Assembly: GCA_016584305.1 (NCBI GenBank)
Contig: JACEEZ010006356.1
Coordinates: 16,315 to 80,314 of the forward strand
Direction of reading: 5' to 3'
Source of the DNA: Chionoecetes opilio
Lineage: Eukaryota > Arthropoda > Malacostraca > Decapoda > Majidae
Length of the DNA stretch: 64,000 nucleotides
Below the pieces are notes generated by a model. The model ran no database searches and was not told the DNA's origin. It worked only from the letters and a program-made list of their open reading frames with translations. A program made the position numbers and the translations under genes. Of the stretch, positions 11,709-22,883 are shown piece by piece (the first letter of the stretch is position 1; each line of letters opens with the position of its first letter).

Positions 11709-14700
11709 TTGGTTTTGTTTTGTTTTTTCAGTTGCAGATGGCGCGTTATCGAGGTGACATGTGTATTAGCGGTGAAGATGTCTTTTCCTTTATCTCAATG
11801 TCAAAATGACTATATATCCGAAATTGATTGGTCCAGCGATGAAGAATGTGTCTCTCCGCTGAGCCTTGAAAGTGATGGGGATGAAAATGACAGCGTGTCT
11901 TCTCTGAGTCTTGACAATGAATCGAGTGATGGTTTAATTGAAACTGAGGAGGTATGTGTTGAAAGTGATTGGCATGAAAATGACACGGATGAAGGGCGGG
12001 TGTCTTCTGGGCCTGGGACAGTGAATTGAGTGCAAATGACAGTGACATTGATGAAGGGTGGGTGTGTCCTCTGAGCCTGGGCAGTGAATCGAGTGAAAAT
12101 GACAGTGAAGAGGCCTGTAGTAGTAGTATTAGAAATACCCCTGTCTCGAGGTGGGCAAATAAAATCTCTCCTTTGAACCTTGAAAGTGCCGTGAATGACA
12201 GTTCAATTACCGCTGACTCTCCTTTGAGCTTTGAAATATTAACTGAAGAAGAAGAAGAAGAAGAAGAAGATGAAGCCCGAAGAAGAAGAAGAAGAAGAAG
12301 AAGTGATGCAAGGCTCCCCGGGGAATTATTAGAGGGTGGTGGTGGTGGTGGTGGTCTATGTGGGGGCGGTGGGGGTGGTGTAGAAGAAGAAGAAGAAGGA
12401 GAAGAAGAAGAAGAAGAAGCCATTCCGCGCAAGACTATTCACGTAGCGGACCGCCAACTCATTTTTGATGGTGACGTGGTTATCTTATTTTTTAGCATAC
12501 CGCCAGAAGATGCCTTTGATCCCGAGGTATTCCTGCAAAATAATAGGGAAGAACTTGTTAGGATTCTTTTTTTGGAGATTCAAGGTATGGATGTCCCCCC
12601 CCCTCAAGTCAGAGCCTATGCAGAAATGCGCTTTCAAATTGCCCGCATGCAGGCGAATATGGGGGAAGATGGTGATTTTTTGCAAGTGGAATATTTTTAC
12701 CTCGTGATGCCATCGCGATTGATGATAGGAGCTGAAGTCCGACAATTTGTCGATGATTTGGTGGTTTATATAAATGAACGTTTAGAGCGACACTTAAGTG
12801 AAGTTGAAGGTTCAGGCTTCATGTTATTAGAAATTGACCTTTTTAAAGTCATGCTGGCTAAAACAGGAAGGAGTTCAGTCTTGGGAGCAAAAATCAGTAA
12901 TCCTCTGAATTTCCGAGGTAGTAATTTAGTATTCAACCCCTCAGGCGAGCATGGGTTTTGTCTTATACAGTGTTTGGCGGCTTACTTTTTTCTGCTGGCG
13001 GCAGAAAATCCCCAGACAATTCGTCTCTATCGAAAAACACAGACCCCCTCCGCGTGTCAAAAAGTGGTTAACATACCTGATATTGCTTTTCCACTGGGAT
13101 GGGATGATATTGTTACCATAGAGCGGTTGAATGATGTATCAATTTACGTGTACGCGATTTCTACCATGAGTAGAGAGGAGGAGGAGGAGGAGGAGGAGGA
13201 GGAGGAGGAGGAGGATGCCGAAGAAACGCGAGAAAGAGGAGGAGGAGGAGGAGGCGGAGAAGTAAGAAGGAATGGTTTTAGTGAAAAAAAACAAGAGATA
13301 CACGTATGTCGTAAGGGGGCGGCGGGTAGCGGAAAATTTGTCCCGTTAATTTTGCTAGAAGGTAAACATTTTGCGCTCATCAAAGACTTCAATACATTTT
13401 TGCTTAGATTTTTTAGAATTAAAAAGAGCGCTGAAAGGAACTCTTTGAACCATTCTCCTCATTTTTGCAAAAACTGTTTAATGAAGGTAAAGGACTGGGT
13501 AGAATTAGAGGAACACCAAATGAATTGCCAAATAAAGCAGAAACTAGTGTTCCCTGAAAAAGGGTCAACACTTGAATTCACTAATCACGGAAACACTTAT
13601 CCTCCATCTCACACGGCTTACTTTGATTTTGAGTCAATTCTTGATCCGGCGGAAAAAGACAGCACGATAATTTCTCATCGTCACCGCGCCATGGCTTACG
13701 CCTATTGTATCTTGGACACGTCAGGATCTATTGTCAGTAAACAGACATACAGTGGCCCCGACGCTGCGTCTCATTTCCTGGAGAGTCTAGCCTCTACCTG
13801 GACCACCATTAAAAAACAAAGACTTACCTACCCCATGGTCATGACACGCGAGACGGAAACAAATTTTCAGAAGGAAAAAATTTGTCAACTTTGTCATAAA
13901 TCATTCCGCGATAGCAGTGATAAACACCGCCATCATGATCACACCAAGCTGGGACCAAACTATCTCGGTGCCCTCTGCAGGAGGTGTAATACGTTATGTG
14001 TCAGTCATCGGCGATACCTTCCCACCATGGCTTTCAATATGAGCTATGATATGGGTTTGATACTGAAAGACGCTGATGGTCAGAGTTTTCATGGCAGGAA
14101 AACCAAGATGATCACCAAGGGTGGTTTGCATTTTCTCAGAGTGGATCTGGGTGACATTAGGTTCCTCGATGCGCGGGCCTTGCTAGGCGGTGGCAGTCTC
14201 GCTCAATTGGCGCAGGAGCATCTGGGTGCGGGTGAAGCGCTGCCTGTTACACGCGTACTCATATCCCACTTCCCATCCCTCGCCCACGAGCTGCTTCTCA
14301 ATGGAAAACAGTGTTTTCCTTATGAATTTGTCAGCTCCTTTGACAAATTAACGTGTCCTCGATTGCCACCCATAGAGCAATTTTACAGCACGCTGAAGAA
14401 GTGTGGCGTGACCCAGCCGGAGTATGATCACGCGCAGGCTGTGTGGGAGGCGCTGAGTTGCCAAACGTTGAATGACTACATGCTGGCCTACCTAACAGTA
14501 GATTTAGGCTTGCTCGTCGACGTAATGGAGAACTGGAGACGCGTGTTGCATGAGATTTATGGGTTGGACATAACACACTACTTGTCTCTTCCCGGGTATG
14601 CTTTTGACAGTTTCTTAAAATCAACCGAGGCTAAGATAGAACAACCCAGCGATCCAGCGTTATACAATCTTATTAGATCCAACGTGAGAGGTGGGTTTAC

Positions 14701-15276
14701 GACCGTGGTATAACCACAGGTAGTTGCCAACAACCGTCATGTCAATCCTGATTTCAATCCTGAGAGTGAAATTCCTCGTCACATTGTGTACCTTGACAAG
14801 AACAGTCTCTATCCAGGCGCGATGTGTAAACCTTTGCCAGAAAGAGACTTTAAGAAACTTACCCCTGGGGAAAGAGAGGAGTGGCTGATGAGTCATAACA
14901 TAGAAACTATGGATGCAGATGGAAGTGTGGGATACTGGATCCAGTGTGATCTCTCACCCATCGACCCCGAGCTGGCCAGGATGACGGATGAGTTTCCCCT
15001 GCACATTCATCACATGGATATCGACACAGAACAGCACCTGTCACAGTACAGTAAATCTTTGATACGGCAAACAGGGTGCAAATTTCCCCCCGAGTCGCGG
15101 AAGCTCGTGGGGTCACACCTGCCCCAGAAAAATGTTCTCTGTAGTCTCCATTTGATACAGTTTTACCTGAAAAAGGGTGGTAAAATTGCCAAAATTAATG
15201 ATATATACCAGTTCAAACAATCCAACTACCTCCAGCCTTTCATTGAGGGTAACCTCCAAGCTCGGCGAGACACTGA

Positions 15277-16918
15277 TAAGGCGTATTTTGTAGTGTCCTT
15301 CCGGAGTAAAATTATACTTATTTAAGCTCCGCCCCTGCTTGCCATCACAAAATACGATTGTAGCGCTGCCAAAGCTCTTTCTTGATGTTGCCGAGAGTAA
15401 AAGTGTCGTACACTTCATTACCTCTTACAGAGGCTCAAGGAATATCGTTAAGGTTGACATTATTGAAGGCACAGCAAAGAGTAGTAGCGTGATTGTCTGT
15501 ATTACACATCGATATCTAATTGTTTTGAGCTCTTAGAATGGCCTAGCATTGTTTTCTAACTCTATAGATGGACTTGATATTAAACTGAAATGTTTAGGGC
15601 GCTATGAAACTGTTATTTGAATATCTATTTGCTACACAGCCATTTCACGATGTGCGTCAAGGATGTTTAATGCTATCATGGACCTGTACGTATGTAGGCT
15701 ACGTGTACCTACATCTACGTTTCACGAATTATTCTTTGCCTAAACCTAGATGAATGCTGGTTGTGATTCATCCTCCAGTGCATCTCCCCCGTTTAACATC
15801 CATGGGCGGGTGTGTGGTGGGCGGGTGTGTGATGGACGTGTGGTGGGTGGGTGTGTGGTGGGCGGATGTATGATGGCGTTGGTGGGTGGGTGTGTGGGGG
15901 CGATGGGTGGTGGGTGGGTGTGTGGTGGGCGGATGTGTGATGGGCGTGTGGTGGGTGGTGTGTGGTGGGCGGATGTATGATGGGCGTGTGGTGGGTGGGT
16001 GTGTGGTGGGCGGATGGGTGATGGGCGTGTGGTGGGGTGGGTGTGTGTGGTGGGGGTGTGTGGTGGGGTGGTGTGTGGTGGGTGTGTGGTGGGTGGGTGG
16101 ATGGGTGATGGGCGTGTGGTGGGTGTGTGTGTGGTGGGCGGTGGTGGGCGGATGGGTGATGGGCGTGTGGTGGGTGGGCGGGGTGGTGGTGGGGCGGGTG
16201 GGTGCCTGGGTGGTGGTGGGTGTGTGGTGGCCCGTGGGTTACACACAGAGACCCTTCCTACGCGTGTTGGAGCTAAATCAGACTGATGAAATGTTCGTAT
16301 TCGTGCCCTGCGATAGGTTCTCTAAAAGGCTTTCTTTTTGTGTGATATAACATATATACCAAATTTATACATTTCTATTGCAAATGTAATATCACTCATG
16401 AATATATTTAAGTATTTGACTATACTATAGCAATAATACACCAGTTTTGGTGCTAAGCCAGCAAGCATCAACGAAGATTCGGACACATTGAAAAATTCGA
16501 GGGATTGGGAAATTTGTTCCCAGACGTCGCTGGAGAATTTTAATATTTGTGACTTCTTACCTGTTAAGAGTCACCTGCTCTACTCCTTACTACTCCTTAC
16601 CTACTCTTAATTAAATACAGTATCCTTTGCATGTCGTGCGCATGTAATGAATGTTGAATTGGATGAGAATTAAAGGAAAAGAGAAACATTTACGGGAGGA
16701 GTTTTGATAAGATTTTCTCATGCGCGCGATCTGATTGGCCAGGCTCTTGAAACCACCACTCACACCCACGACTGTAAAACTTTACAGGAAAAGAGTAAAA
16801 TATCGCTGCCGAAGTGTATCTGCTCAGTTTTCTATGCACGCAAAAGAGTAAAAAATAAGTGGGCGGAGCTTAAATAAGTAAAATTTTACTTCCAAGGGCA
16901 TGGACAAAATACGCCTAA
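15277..16918. mobile_element. PIF/Harbinger-type non-autonomous element inside polB
   Basis: The element itself is 15280-16915 (1,636 bp). It has terminal inverted repeats GGCGTATTTTGT / ACAAAATACGCC, extending inward for about 50 bp through TAAGCTCCGCCC-type sequence. It is flanked by TAA on both sides (15277-15279 and 16916-16918). A 3-bp TWA duplication is the known mark of the PIF/Harbinger superfamily. There is no transposase. The interior carries a GTGTGGTGGGYG minisatellite at 15800-16235. It interrupts the polymerase between exonuclease/motif A and motif B. Confidence 0.85.
15800..16235. repeat. G/T-rich minisatellite inside the Harbinger-type element
   Basis: Degenerate tandem units of the form GGGCGTGTGGTGGGTGGGTG. 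The long open frames over this tract on both strands (Val/Gly/Trp on plus, Pro/His/Thr on minus) are products of repetition. Confidence 0.9.
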
Positions 16919-17807
16919 AGTAATACCCAGGCCAAGGCTTTTAAAATGATTTCAAATGTGATCTTTGGTAAGTCACTAATGGATCCTGTTAAATACAGTG
17001 TCACTTCCGAGATCATTACCACCAAACAAGCGCTGCGACGTAGGGTGTGCGATCCTTTGTTCCAGAGACTCATACCTCTCAAAGATGACAGGGTCACTGT
17101 ACATCACGGCAAGCGTAAGATCTGTGTCAACCAGCCCAACTACATTGGGTATCAGATTCTCGAGCTGGCTAAAGTAGAAATGTATGAGTTCTACTACAAT
17201 ACCCTTCTAAAAGCCTGCGAGCCCGACCAACTATCTTTCATTTACGGGGACACAGACTCTGCGGCTATTTGCGTCTCTAACATTCAGGATATTAGTGAAT
17301 TCTATTCTCTAACCTTAATAAGAGGTTATGGATTTCAGTAATTTTCCTGTAGACCATCCGTTACATGACACATCCAAGAAAGGGCTGACGGGTTACGTTA
17401 AGTCAGAAGTGGGGGCAAAACACATTAATGAAATGCTGTGTCTAAAACCCAAAATGTACTCTGTCAAACTAGCCGGTGATCCCACCTGCATGGATGGCAC
17501 GGGTGGTGGTGGTGAAATTATGAGGGCTAAAGGCATTCCTCAGAATGCGCTCAGACACTACACACATGAGAAATACAGGCAGGTACTGCAAGGATTCCAG
17601 AAAGATGCCACTGAAGTGACTAGTATACGTAACATTCAAGGTCAGATGTGCACCACAGTTATTAAGAAGACAGGTTTCACCGCTTGTGATAATAAAAGAG
17701 TTCATTTGCTCTCTGATCAACCACTTCCCGGCAATCCTTCCGGAATATTCACTAGAGGTTATGGACATCCCGATCTTCCTCAGCGTCAGCGAATGCAGCG
17801 ACCAATA

Positions 17808-17838
<31 letters not shown>

Positions 17839-17966
17839 GTAGTAGTAGTAGTAGTATAAATAATAATAATAATAATAATAATGTCACACGCCATAGTGAG
17901 TGTGATTTATGGAGGAAACGGCGTTGGAAATATGGAGTACAGAATGAAAGAGAAGGTAAATGTATG

Positions 17967-18062
17967 AGACCAACAACAACAACAACAACAACAAGTAAGG
18001 GGGGCGGAGTATTGCCCTCGTCACCGCCGCCGCCGCCCCCACCGCCGCCGCCGCAGCCGCCC

Positions 18063-18093
<31 letters not shown>

Positions 18094-18380
18094 CGTTGGC
18101 ATTGCCCTCGCCGCGGTCGTTGCCCTCGCCACCGCCGCCGTTGGCATTGCCCTCGCCACCGTTGGCATTGCCCTCGTCGCCGCTGCCGCGGGGGTTCACG
18201 ATGAAACGGGACAACCGGCGCCACCAGCACGATGGGCAGAGGCAGCCTTGGCCCGTGCTGCCTCCGTCTTTTTCTGTCTCTCCTCCTTCTCCTCCTCCCC
18301 GACTGGCTTGGAGATTTCCTCCCCCTCCTCACTGGATTCCCGACGAGGGAGCGAGTACTAGCGGTAGTAGTAGTAGGTAG
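17967..18380 (+). other. Proline-rich low-complexity frame, left copy
   Basis: The frame from an MRPTTT start runs through poly-Thr, a long poly-Pro block and a more ordinary tail (MKRDNRRHQHDGQRQPWPVL, then a SGSSSR end). It is in frame with the broken polymerase C-terminus. The same frame exists in the other arm (35590-35976) with shorter repeats, so it is kept open in two copies that differ in repeat number. Whether it is translated is unknown; GC-rich triplet repeats can stay open by chance. Confidence 0.3.
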
Positions 18381-18463
18381 GTAGGTAGTAGCACCTCTTT
18401 TTTTTTTTTCGTGGGTTAAAAGCCGAAGGCTAATGTTAAACAGCGGCAGTTATCATCCTCACC

Positions 18464-19029
18464 ATGGCGAGTGCAGAGGAAGAATATATACTGTACCTGA
18501 GTAGTTTAGGGTGCAGAGACCTGTATCCAGAAAACGTTCCCGGGTGTTTCAAAAATGACATCATTCCGCTTACCTTCAATCCCAACCGAGAGTATGAAGT
18601 TGCCTTGCATGGTATTTTTATACCTAGAGAAGTATATACTCTCCACAAAGACGATGCTGAGGCTGTCGTAGAAGTCTATGTGGAAAAAAAAAAAAAAAAA
18701 TCAATAATATAACTGACGGCGGCGGCGGCGAGGGTGACGCGGTAAAAAGACCATTGCGATACTCACTCCGACCCCCTAGAAATATCACTAGTAAAGAAAT
18801 AAGTGCCATTGTGGAGGAACTTAACACATACTGGCTGGCTATATTAAAAGCCGTATTTGGCTTTTCAAATTACAAAACTTATTTTAATGAAGCACGTGGG
18901 GTACAACAACTACATATTAACAGCTACAACAAAAATTACGTCTGTTATCACAAACGTTCAATAGAGGGGTGTAATGCTGTGAATTATTGCAGAATAAGTT
19001 TATTATTCAAACCTCGACTAGCCGCCATA
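18464..19029 (+). pseudogene. Penton-like minor capsid protein, truncated duplicate
   Basis: The first 80 codons (MASAEEEYILYLSSLG...) are almost identical to the gene at 34582-35504. An A17 run at 18684-18700 (18 bases in the partner) shifts the frame after the Lys string. The coding sequence then continues in another frame to 19029, where homology to the partner stops inside ...PRLAAI. The C-terminal half, with the most recognisable capsid motifs, is missing. It is a by-product of the inverted duplication. Confidence 0.85.
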
Positions 19030-19033
19030 CAAA

Positions 19034-19753
19034 ATGACAGAGTATTATCCACTCATCTCCGTGAAGGGTCGCATGAGCGACAGACAGTTTTTTGACCCCA
19101 ACACGTGTTTAGTGGCAGCCATTAACGCCACGAGTTTTAAGGGTAATGGCATAGCCAAAGACCTGGATGAGATTTATCCCTATGCTAATCTCTTTGATGA
19201 GCGGAAACAACTTTTTAATTTAAACAGAGTCATTTGGTCTGACAGAGCATGTGTTGGTTCACTGGTGGTTAGAGAACCACCCCCGAGCTCAAATTACCCC
19301 CACATTGTGGGTCTCGTGACACAATTTGGACAGGGAGATTCTGTGGAATACAATCCCGTGGCGAAATATTTCGTAGACCACAGTAGAGACGTGCATTATG
19401 TCAATGGACTGATGTCAGATACAAAGCAGAACAGACGAGAAACGTTTCAAAAGTGTTTGCAACATCTGGCGGATTATGTCCTGCAGAATAAGACCATTAG
19501 AAAAGTTGTTTTTCCCAATGGTATAGGAAGAAGGGGTAAAGTGGATCACGAGTGGAAAACATACTATTTGGGTGAGCTGAAAGATTTGGCGCGTCGGTTA
19601 GACTTGAATAATACAGCCGTCGTAATATTGGAGCAGGAGTTGCCTTGGGAAAGGAATGCTGCTGCTGCATCATTCCCTTGGGAAGAGAATGCTACCGGTA
19701 CTGCTACTGCATCAGTTGATCTCGTGGGCACGGGAGCCACATCTAGGTTGTAA
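19034..19753 (+). CDS. Macro-domain-like protein (ADP-ribose-binding fold), putative
   Basis: The 239-residue frame is intact. The N-terminal part has NATSFKGNGIAKDL followed by a YP motif, resembling the N-A-N/mGxGIA-k start of macro domains. The middle has GSLVVREPP and VGLVTQFGQG, and the C-terminal part has the pattern D-x(4)-RRETFQKCL then VVFPNGIGRRG-x(5)-W-x-x-Y, like the FP-x-IG-xG loop and following helix. Macro domains bind or hydrolyse ADP-ribose derivatives. Its role in a Polinton is unknown; countering host ADP-ribosylation is a guess. The start codon lies 4 bp after the duplication breakpoint at 19029, so its original upstream region is lost here. A degraded inverted copy is at 26020-26761. 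The last 30 residues (ENATGTATAS...) are low complexity. Confidence 0.55.
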   Translation: MTEYYPLISVKGRMSDRQFFDPNTCLVAAINATSFKGNGIAKDLDEIYPYANLFDERKQLFNLNRVIWSDRACVGSLVVREPPPSSNYPHIVGLVTQFGQGDSVEYNPVAKYFVDHSRDVHYVNGLMSDTKQNRRETFQKCLQHLADYVLQNKTIRKVVFPNGIGRRGKVDHEWKTYYLGELKDLARRLDLNNTAVVILEQELPWERNAAAASFPWEENATGTATASVDLVGTGATSRL

Positions 19754-19810
19754 CTCTACCTAACTACTATAAAAATATTATTTCAATAGAATACAAGTGC
19801 AGTTGACATC

Positions 19811-20287
19811 ATGCATTCATCAACGAGAGTGGTGTTTCTTCCTCCCTCGGAAAAGGAGTTTTCGAGTTTGTTGGGTGACATTCCTCAATCAACAGGGAGT
19901 GGGCTAGACAGCATCAAAACCGCCAAATTCGCCACTCCCACTAGACTACATCAGCGCGGTGTTTTTTTTTTTAGTTCTCTCGCCAATATAGCAAAAACTG
20001 CCGCGCCATTTTTGTTTCGAACCCTCGCCCCTAGTGCGATGAAATTTACACAGGATGTTATGCAAGATGTGAGCAGTGGTCAAAGGGGTCTGAGAGGTGC
20101 TTTAAAAAAGAGAGGAATCTAGGCTTTGAAGGGGGTTGGTAGTAGATTAATGAAAGGGGGCAAAAGGCGAAGCCAAAGATCAACATCGAAGAAAATGAAG
20201 AAGAAGAAGAAAATTAATAATAAGAAGAAGAAGAAGAAAATCAAGGGGTGTAATAAAAGAATCATGGATGTCTTCAATGTGATGTAG
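19811..20287 (+). pseudogene. Small basic pVI-like capsid-associated protein with internal stop
   Basis: The first 103 codons end at TAG (20120-20122). The same frame stays open to 20285-20287 and codes a very basic tail (KGGKRRSQRS, then long Lys runs). The middle (TRLHQRGVFFFSSLANI, then AAPFLFRTLAP) is a Gly/hydrophobic amphipathic segment. That layout, just upstream of the major capsid gene, matches small Polinton/adintovirus proteins compared with adenovirus pVI/pX, which associate with the capsid interior and are cleaved by the viral protease. The assignment rests on position, size and composition. The TAG may be a mutation or a sequence error. Confidence 0.6.
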
Positions 20288-20389
20288 TGTGCGCACGCGC
20301 GTGTGTGTGTGTGTGTGCCGCCACCACCAAAAAGGTGTTACATTTCTCTCGCGCGGGAGTTACAGCATCACCGCGAAGCGTTACACACC

Positions 20390-21742
20390 ATGGCTGCCCC
20401 CGCCACCGCCCCAACTGTTCCTGTTTCCGAATACGCCGCCAGTATTGTTAGCGAATTTCCAAGAATATATAGACAACGAGTAGTGGAAAGTTCTATTGCT
20501 TCTAAAACCCTCGTAGATATTCTACCTGTAAATTTGAATAGTCATGCCAGGTTACAAGATAAGTACTTAGAATTTCGTTTACCGGGTGTAAGAGGGTCTT
20601 TTATTGATCTTTCCAAACTGGTTCTTGAGTTAAAACTGAGTCTCACACAAGCTGATGGACAAACAAAGCTCGAAGAGGCAGTCAACGCGACATATGTTAA
20701 TGGAACTGCCAATACCATGTTTAAATCCATTCAGGTGTATATTGGCGATCAAATGGTGGAGACTAACCCATACTTTAATTATTGGTCGTACGTAAAGATG
20801 ATAACAAGCCTATCACCGGTAAAAATCAAGTCGCTGGGAGAGGTGGGAAATCTCGTAAAAGATGACAAGAGAAGTAATGGGGGAGTTACAATCGACACTT
20901 TTGATGCTGGGTATTTTACTAATCTCTCTAACGAGGCCAAGAAAAAACTTAAAAACATCAAACAGCACGGTCTTCATCTCACATTTCCCATAATGTCAGA
21001 TGTTGCTTCGTGTGATCAGTACTTGTGCGATGACATACCAGTGAGGATTAGACTAGAAGTAGCCAACGAGGCTTGGTATGTCAACACAGACGGGGATGGT
21101 AGTGGGGTTCGGTCGCACATCGACTTTGCTAAGCTTTGGGTAACAAGACTCCAGCCTTATCCTTCCGCCCTTATGTCGCTTAATAATCAACTCGAGGGGG
21201 GTATGAACACCAAGACGCTTTTTAACAAAACACTGTATAAGACTCTCGTTTTAGGAAAACAACAAACCAGTCTCATTTCAGATTTACCCTGGGGAAATGT
21301 CATTCCTGAACGCTTATATGTGGTCATGGTTGATATGAATGCTTTTGCTGGTGCCTATAATAGGAACGGATTGTATTTCTCCAGTAATAATTTATCTGAG
21401 ATAACAGTCTCCGTTAATGGATTGAGTGTGTATAAGAACTCAGTCAGCTTTCCCCACGAATGCTCCCAAGCCTATTTCAATACTTTAGATAGTTTAGGGA
21501 TAGAAAATGACACCTTGCTAGAATTTGATAGTTTTAAGAACGGAAGAACAATCTTAGTCTACAGTCTATTACCAGAAGACCTACCGGGCACAGTGCCGCT
21601 TGAACAAAGTGGTAACCTCCGAATCAGTTTTCAACTCAAGCAAGGGCTAGATCACAATCTCGTATTCCTTGTATTCGGGGACTCGAAAGGTGTGATCTCT
21701 ATAAACGCCGAAAGGAATGTAGTTTGCGACACTAGAGCTTAA
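20390..21742 (+). CDS. Major capsid protein, double jelly-roll
   Basis: An intact 450-residue frame. I chose the ATG at 20390 (CACCATGG context, protein starting MAAPATAPTVPV) rather than the 29-codon upstream extension, which lies in a GT repeat. Features typical of Polinton/adintovirus hexon-like capsid proteins: EFRLPGVRGSFIDLSKL at about residues 58-74, a FKSIQVYIGDQMVE strand, NYWSYVKM, PWGNVIPERLYVVMVD near residue 300, and a C-terminal LLPEDLPG then LRISFQLKQ. The protein forms the icosahedral shell as trimers. It follows the pVI-like gene by about 100 bp and precedes the protease by 16 bp. A corrupted inverted copy lies at 24035-25369. Confidence 0.92.
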   Translation: MAAPATAPTVPVSEYAASIVSEFPRIYRQRVVESSIASKTLVDILPVNLNSHARLQDKYLEFRLPGVRGSFIDLSKLVLELKLSLTQADGQTKLEEAVNATYVNGTANTMFKSIQVYIGDQMVETNPYFNYWSYVKMITSLSPVKIKSLGEVGNLVKDDKRSNGGVTIDTFDAGYFTNLSNEAKKKLKNIKQHGLHLTFPIMSDVASCDQYLCDDIPVRIRLEVANEAWYVNTDGDGSGVRSHIDFAKLWVTRLQPYPSALMSLNNQLEGGMNTKTLFNKTLYKTLVLGKQQTSLISDLPWGNVIPERLYVVMVDMNAFAGAYNRNGLYFSSNNLSEITVSVNGLSVYKNSVSFPHECSQAYFNTLDSLGIENDTLLEFDSFKNGRTILVYSLLPEDLPGTVPLEQSGNLRISFQLKQGLDHNLVFLVFGDSKGVISINAERNVVCDTRA

Positions 21743-21758
21743 AAAAATATATAAAAAA

Positions 21759-22177
21759 ATGAACAAACAACAAATATTGGCGGGCCTTAGAGACACACTA
21801 AATTTTAACACCCTACATTTCCTTGGTTGTTTATCAGCAGATCAAGTAGCTAAATTAGATTTTAAATATATAAGGATGGAAAACCTATTGTATTCATTGC
21901 TAATGTTTTGAGTACAGACCAATTAAGAATCATGGGACATTGGGTTGCTTTTTATATCACCGGGAAAAGTTTTTTTTTTTTTGACTCATATGCTTTAAAC
22001 CCAAGACTGTATTCTAAGTATTTCTTATATTTTTTCAAAAAATATAAGGAATTTAACATTTTACAACTAAAAATGAGGTTGCAATCAGATAAATCATTAG
22101 TGTGCGGTGCTTATTGTATGCAGTTTCTGTATTTATGTAATCATCTAGGGCTAATTATGACATGTCAGTTAGCCTGA
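21759..22177 (+). pseudogene. Adenain-like cysteine protease, frame broken
   Basis: Begins with MNKQQILAGL in one frame (to a stop at 21909-21911). From about 21870 it continues in another frame with the catalytic elements: GHWVAFY (His), FFDSYALNPR (Asp), LQSDKS (Gln/oxyanion region) and CGAYCMQFLYL (nucleophile Cys). This order and spacing match the adenovirus-type maturation protease used by Polintons to cleave capsid-associated precursors. One frame change lies near 21865-21885. A T12 run at 21970-21981 adds uncertainty. It starts 16 bp after the major capsid stop. Confidence 0.82.
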
Positions 22178-22883
22178 GCTTGTATTTCCCCTCCGTTTCC
22201 CCGGGCTGGGGAATTCCCCTTGTGGCTGAAAAGCTCACAAGCTCCAGGGTTACGGTGGCCGTCTGGTTCAGATGAGAATCAGGGTACGCGCCTCGAAAAC
22301 ACATAACTAGCGCGTTCCCTTTTCCACTCCACTGAACGTCTGAGACGAACGGACTTCTACTTAGTCTTCAAGGGACACCATAGCCTGTTGCTCCACCATG
22401 AGTGTGTAATCATAGTGGTACAACCCAGCGTCCGGAGTTTCGCCCAAGTTGGATACCGTTAGTCCGCGGAACAGGGTGGTTGGTAGTGCAACACCCCCCC
22501 CCAACGTGTGCTCCAGACTTCACGGAACCTGTTCCGGAGTCGCACCTCGCAGCATTTGTGGCCATGGGCATTGCCCAGGGTGCCCTCCCCAGACAAAGAC
22601 ACCGTATAGGTCCATCATGATCCGCTCGGCAGATTGGCCCTAAAAGATGCCTGGCCGCAATGGCCAAGCACTTCTACTCTGCAAAAGACCAGACCCAGAT
22701 CTGGTTTATTCTCTACAGGCGGGCTGCTATCCCACTCTTAGTCAAGGCAAGGCAAAGCGAATAAGTCTCTTTACCTTGGTTCTGAAACCTCACCGGGATT
22801 ACCCAGAGGGACACACGCAACAAGAACAGTCTTATGTGCAAATAGTTAAAGTCTATGCGAAGACTCTACACTTGGCCTTGGCC
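22178..22883. other. GC-rich non-coding stretch up to the palindrome centre
   Basis: No recognisable protein in any frame; open frames are short and lack family features. Base composition is richer in G and C than the neighbouring genes. The stretch 22842-22883 is the roughly 42-bp spacer of the large palindrome. It may be a duplicated or inserted foreign piece between the two gene groups. Confidence 0.4.

Larger units (their letters stand above)
11778..17800 (+). pseudogene. polB: Protein-primed family B DNA polymerase, broken
   Basis: This replicates the element using a terminal-protein-type primer in the Polinton system. The first Met gives an acidic Ser-rich N-terminus (MSFPLSQ...), followed by Glu, Arg and Gly runs. 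Near 13870-14000 a Cys/His cluster (CQLC, HHDH, ALCRRCN) resembles the endonuclease VII-like zinc domain found in these polymerases. Exonuclease motifs: DFE (about 13627), NMSYD (14037) and YLTVD (14490). Polymerase motifs: YLDKNSLYP (14786-14812), KMISNVIFGKS (16944) and YGDTDS (17246). The C-terminal end has LKPKMYS and GYGH. Breaks: a frame change near 12017, an in-frame TAA at 14711-14713, a 1.6-kb transposon at 15280-16915 with the frame altered across it, and another frame change near 17315-17330. The longest open part is 12026-14713. Confidence 0.93.
17805..19029. repeat. Inverted duplication, left arm (partner 34954-36117)
   Basis: About 1.2 kb is repeated in reverse complement at 34954-36117 with high identity. 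The outer edge lies in a TAC/TAG trinucleotide run, and the inner edge ends at CTAGCCGCCATA. It carries a proline-rich open frame and the 5' part of the penton-like gene. The left arm is fused to the polymerase C-terminus on one side and to the macro-like gene on the other. Confidence 0.92.

Noticed and set aside
15746..16350. Pro/Thr/His-rich and Val/Gly-rich proteins
   Set aside because: Simple repeat inside the Harbinger-type element, open on both strands.
17469..18332. Ala-, Arg-, Gly- and Leu/Ile-rich frames opposite the proline-rich frame
   Set aside because: Alternative readings of CCG, TAC and AAT repeats, with no family features.
22410..22667. 85-codon minus-strand frame and overlapping plus-strand frames in the GC-rich stretch
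   Set aside because: Overlapping frames on both strands without recognisable motifs; more likely GC-driven chance.
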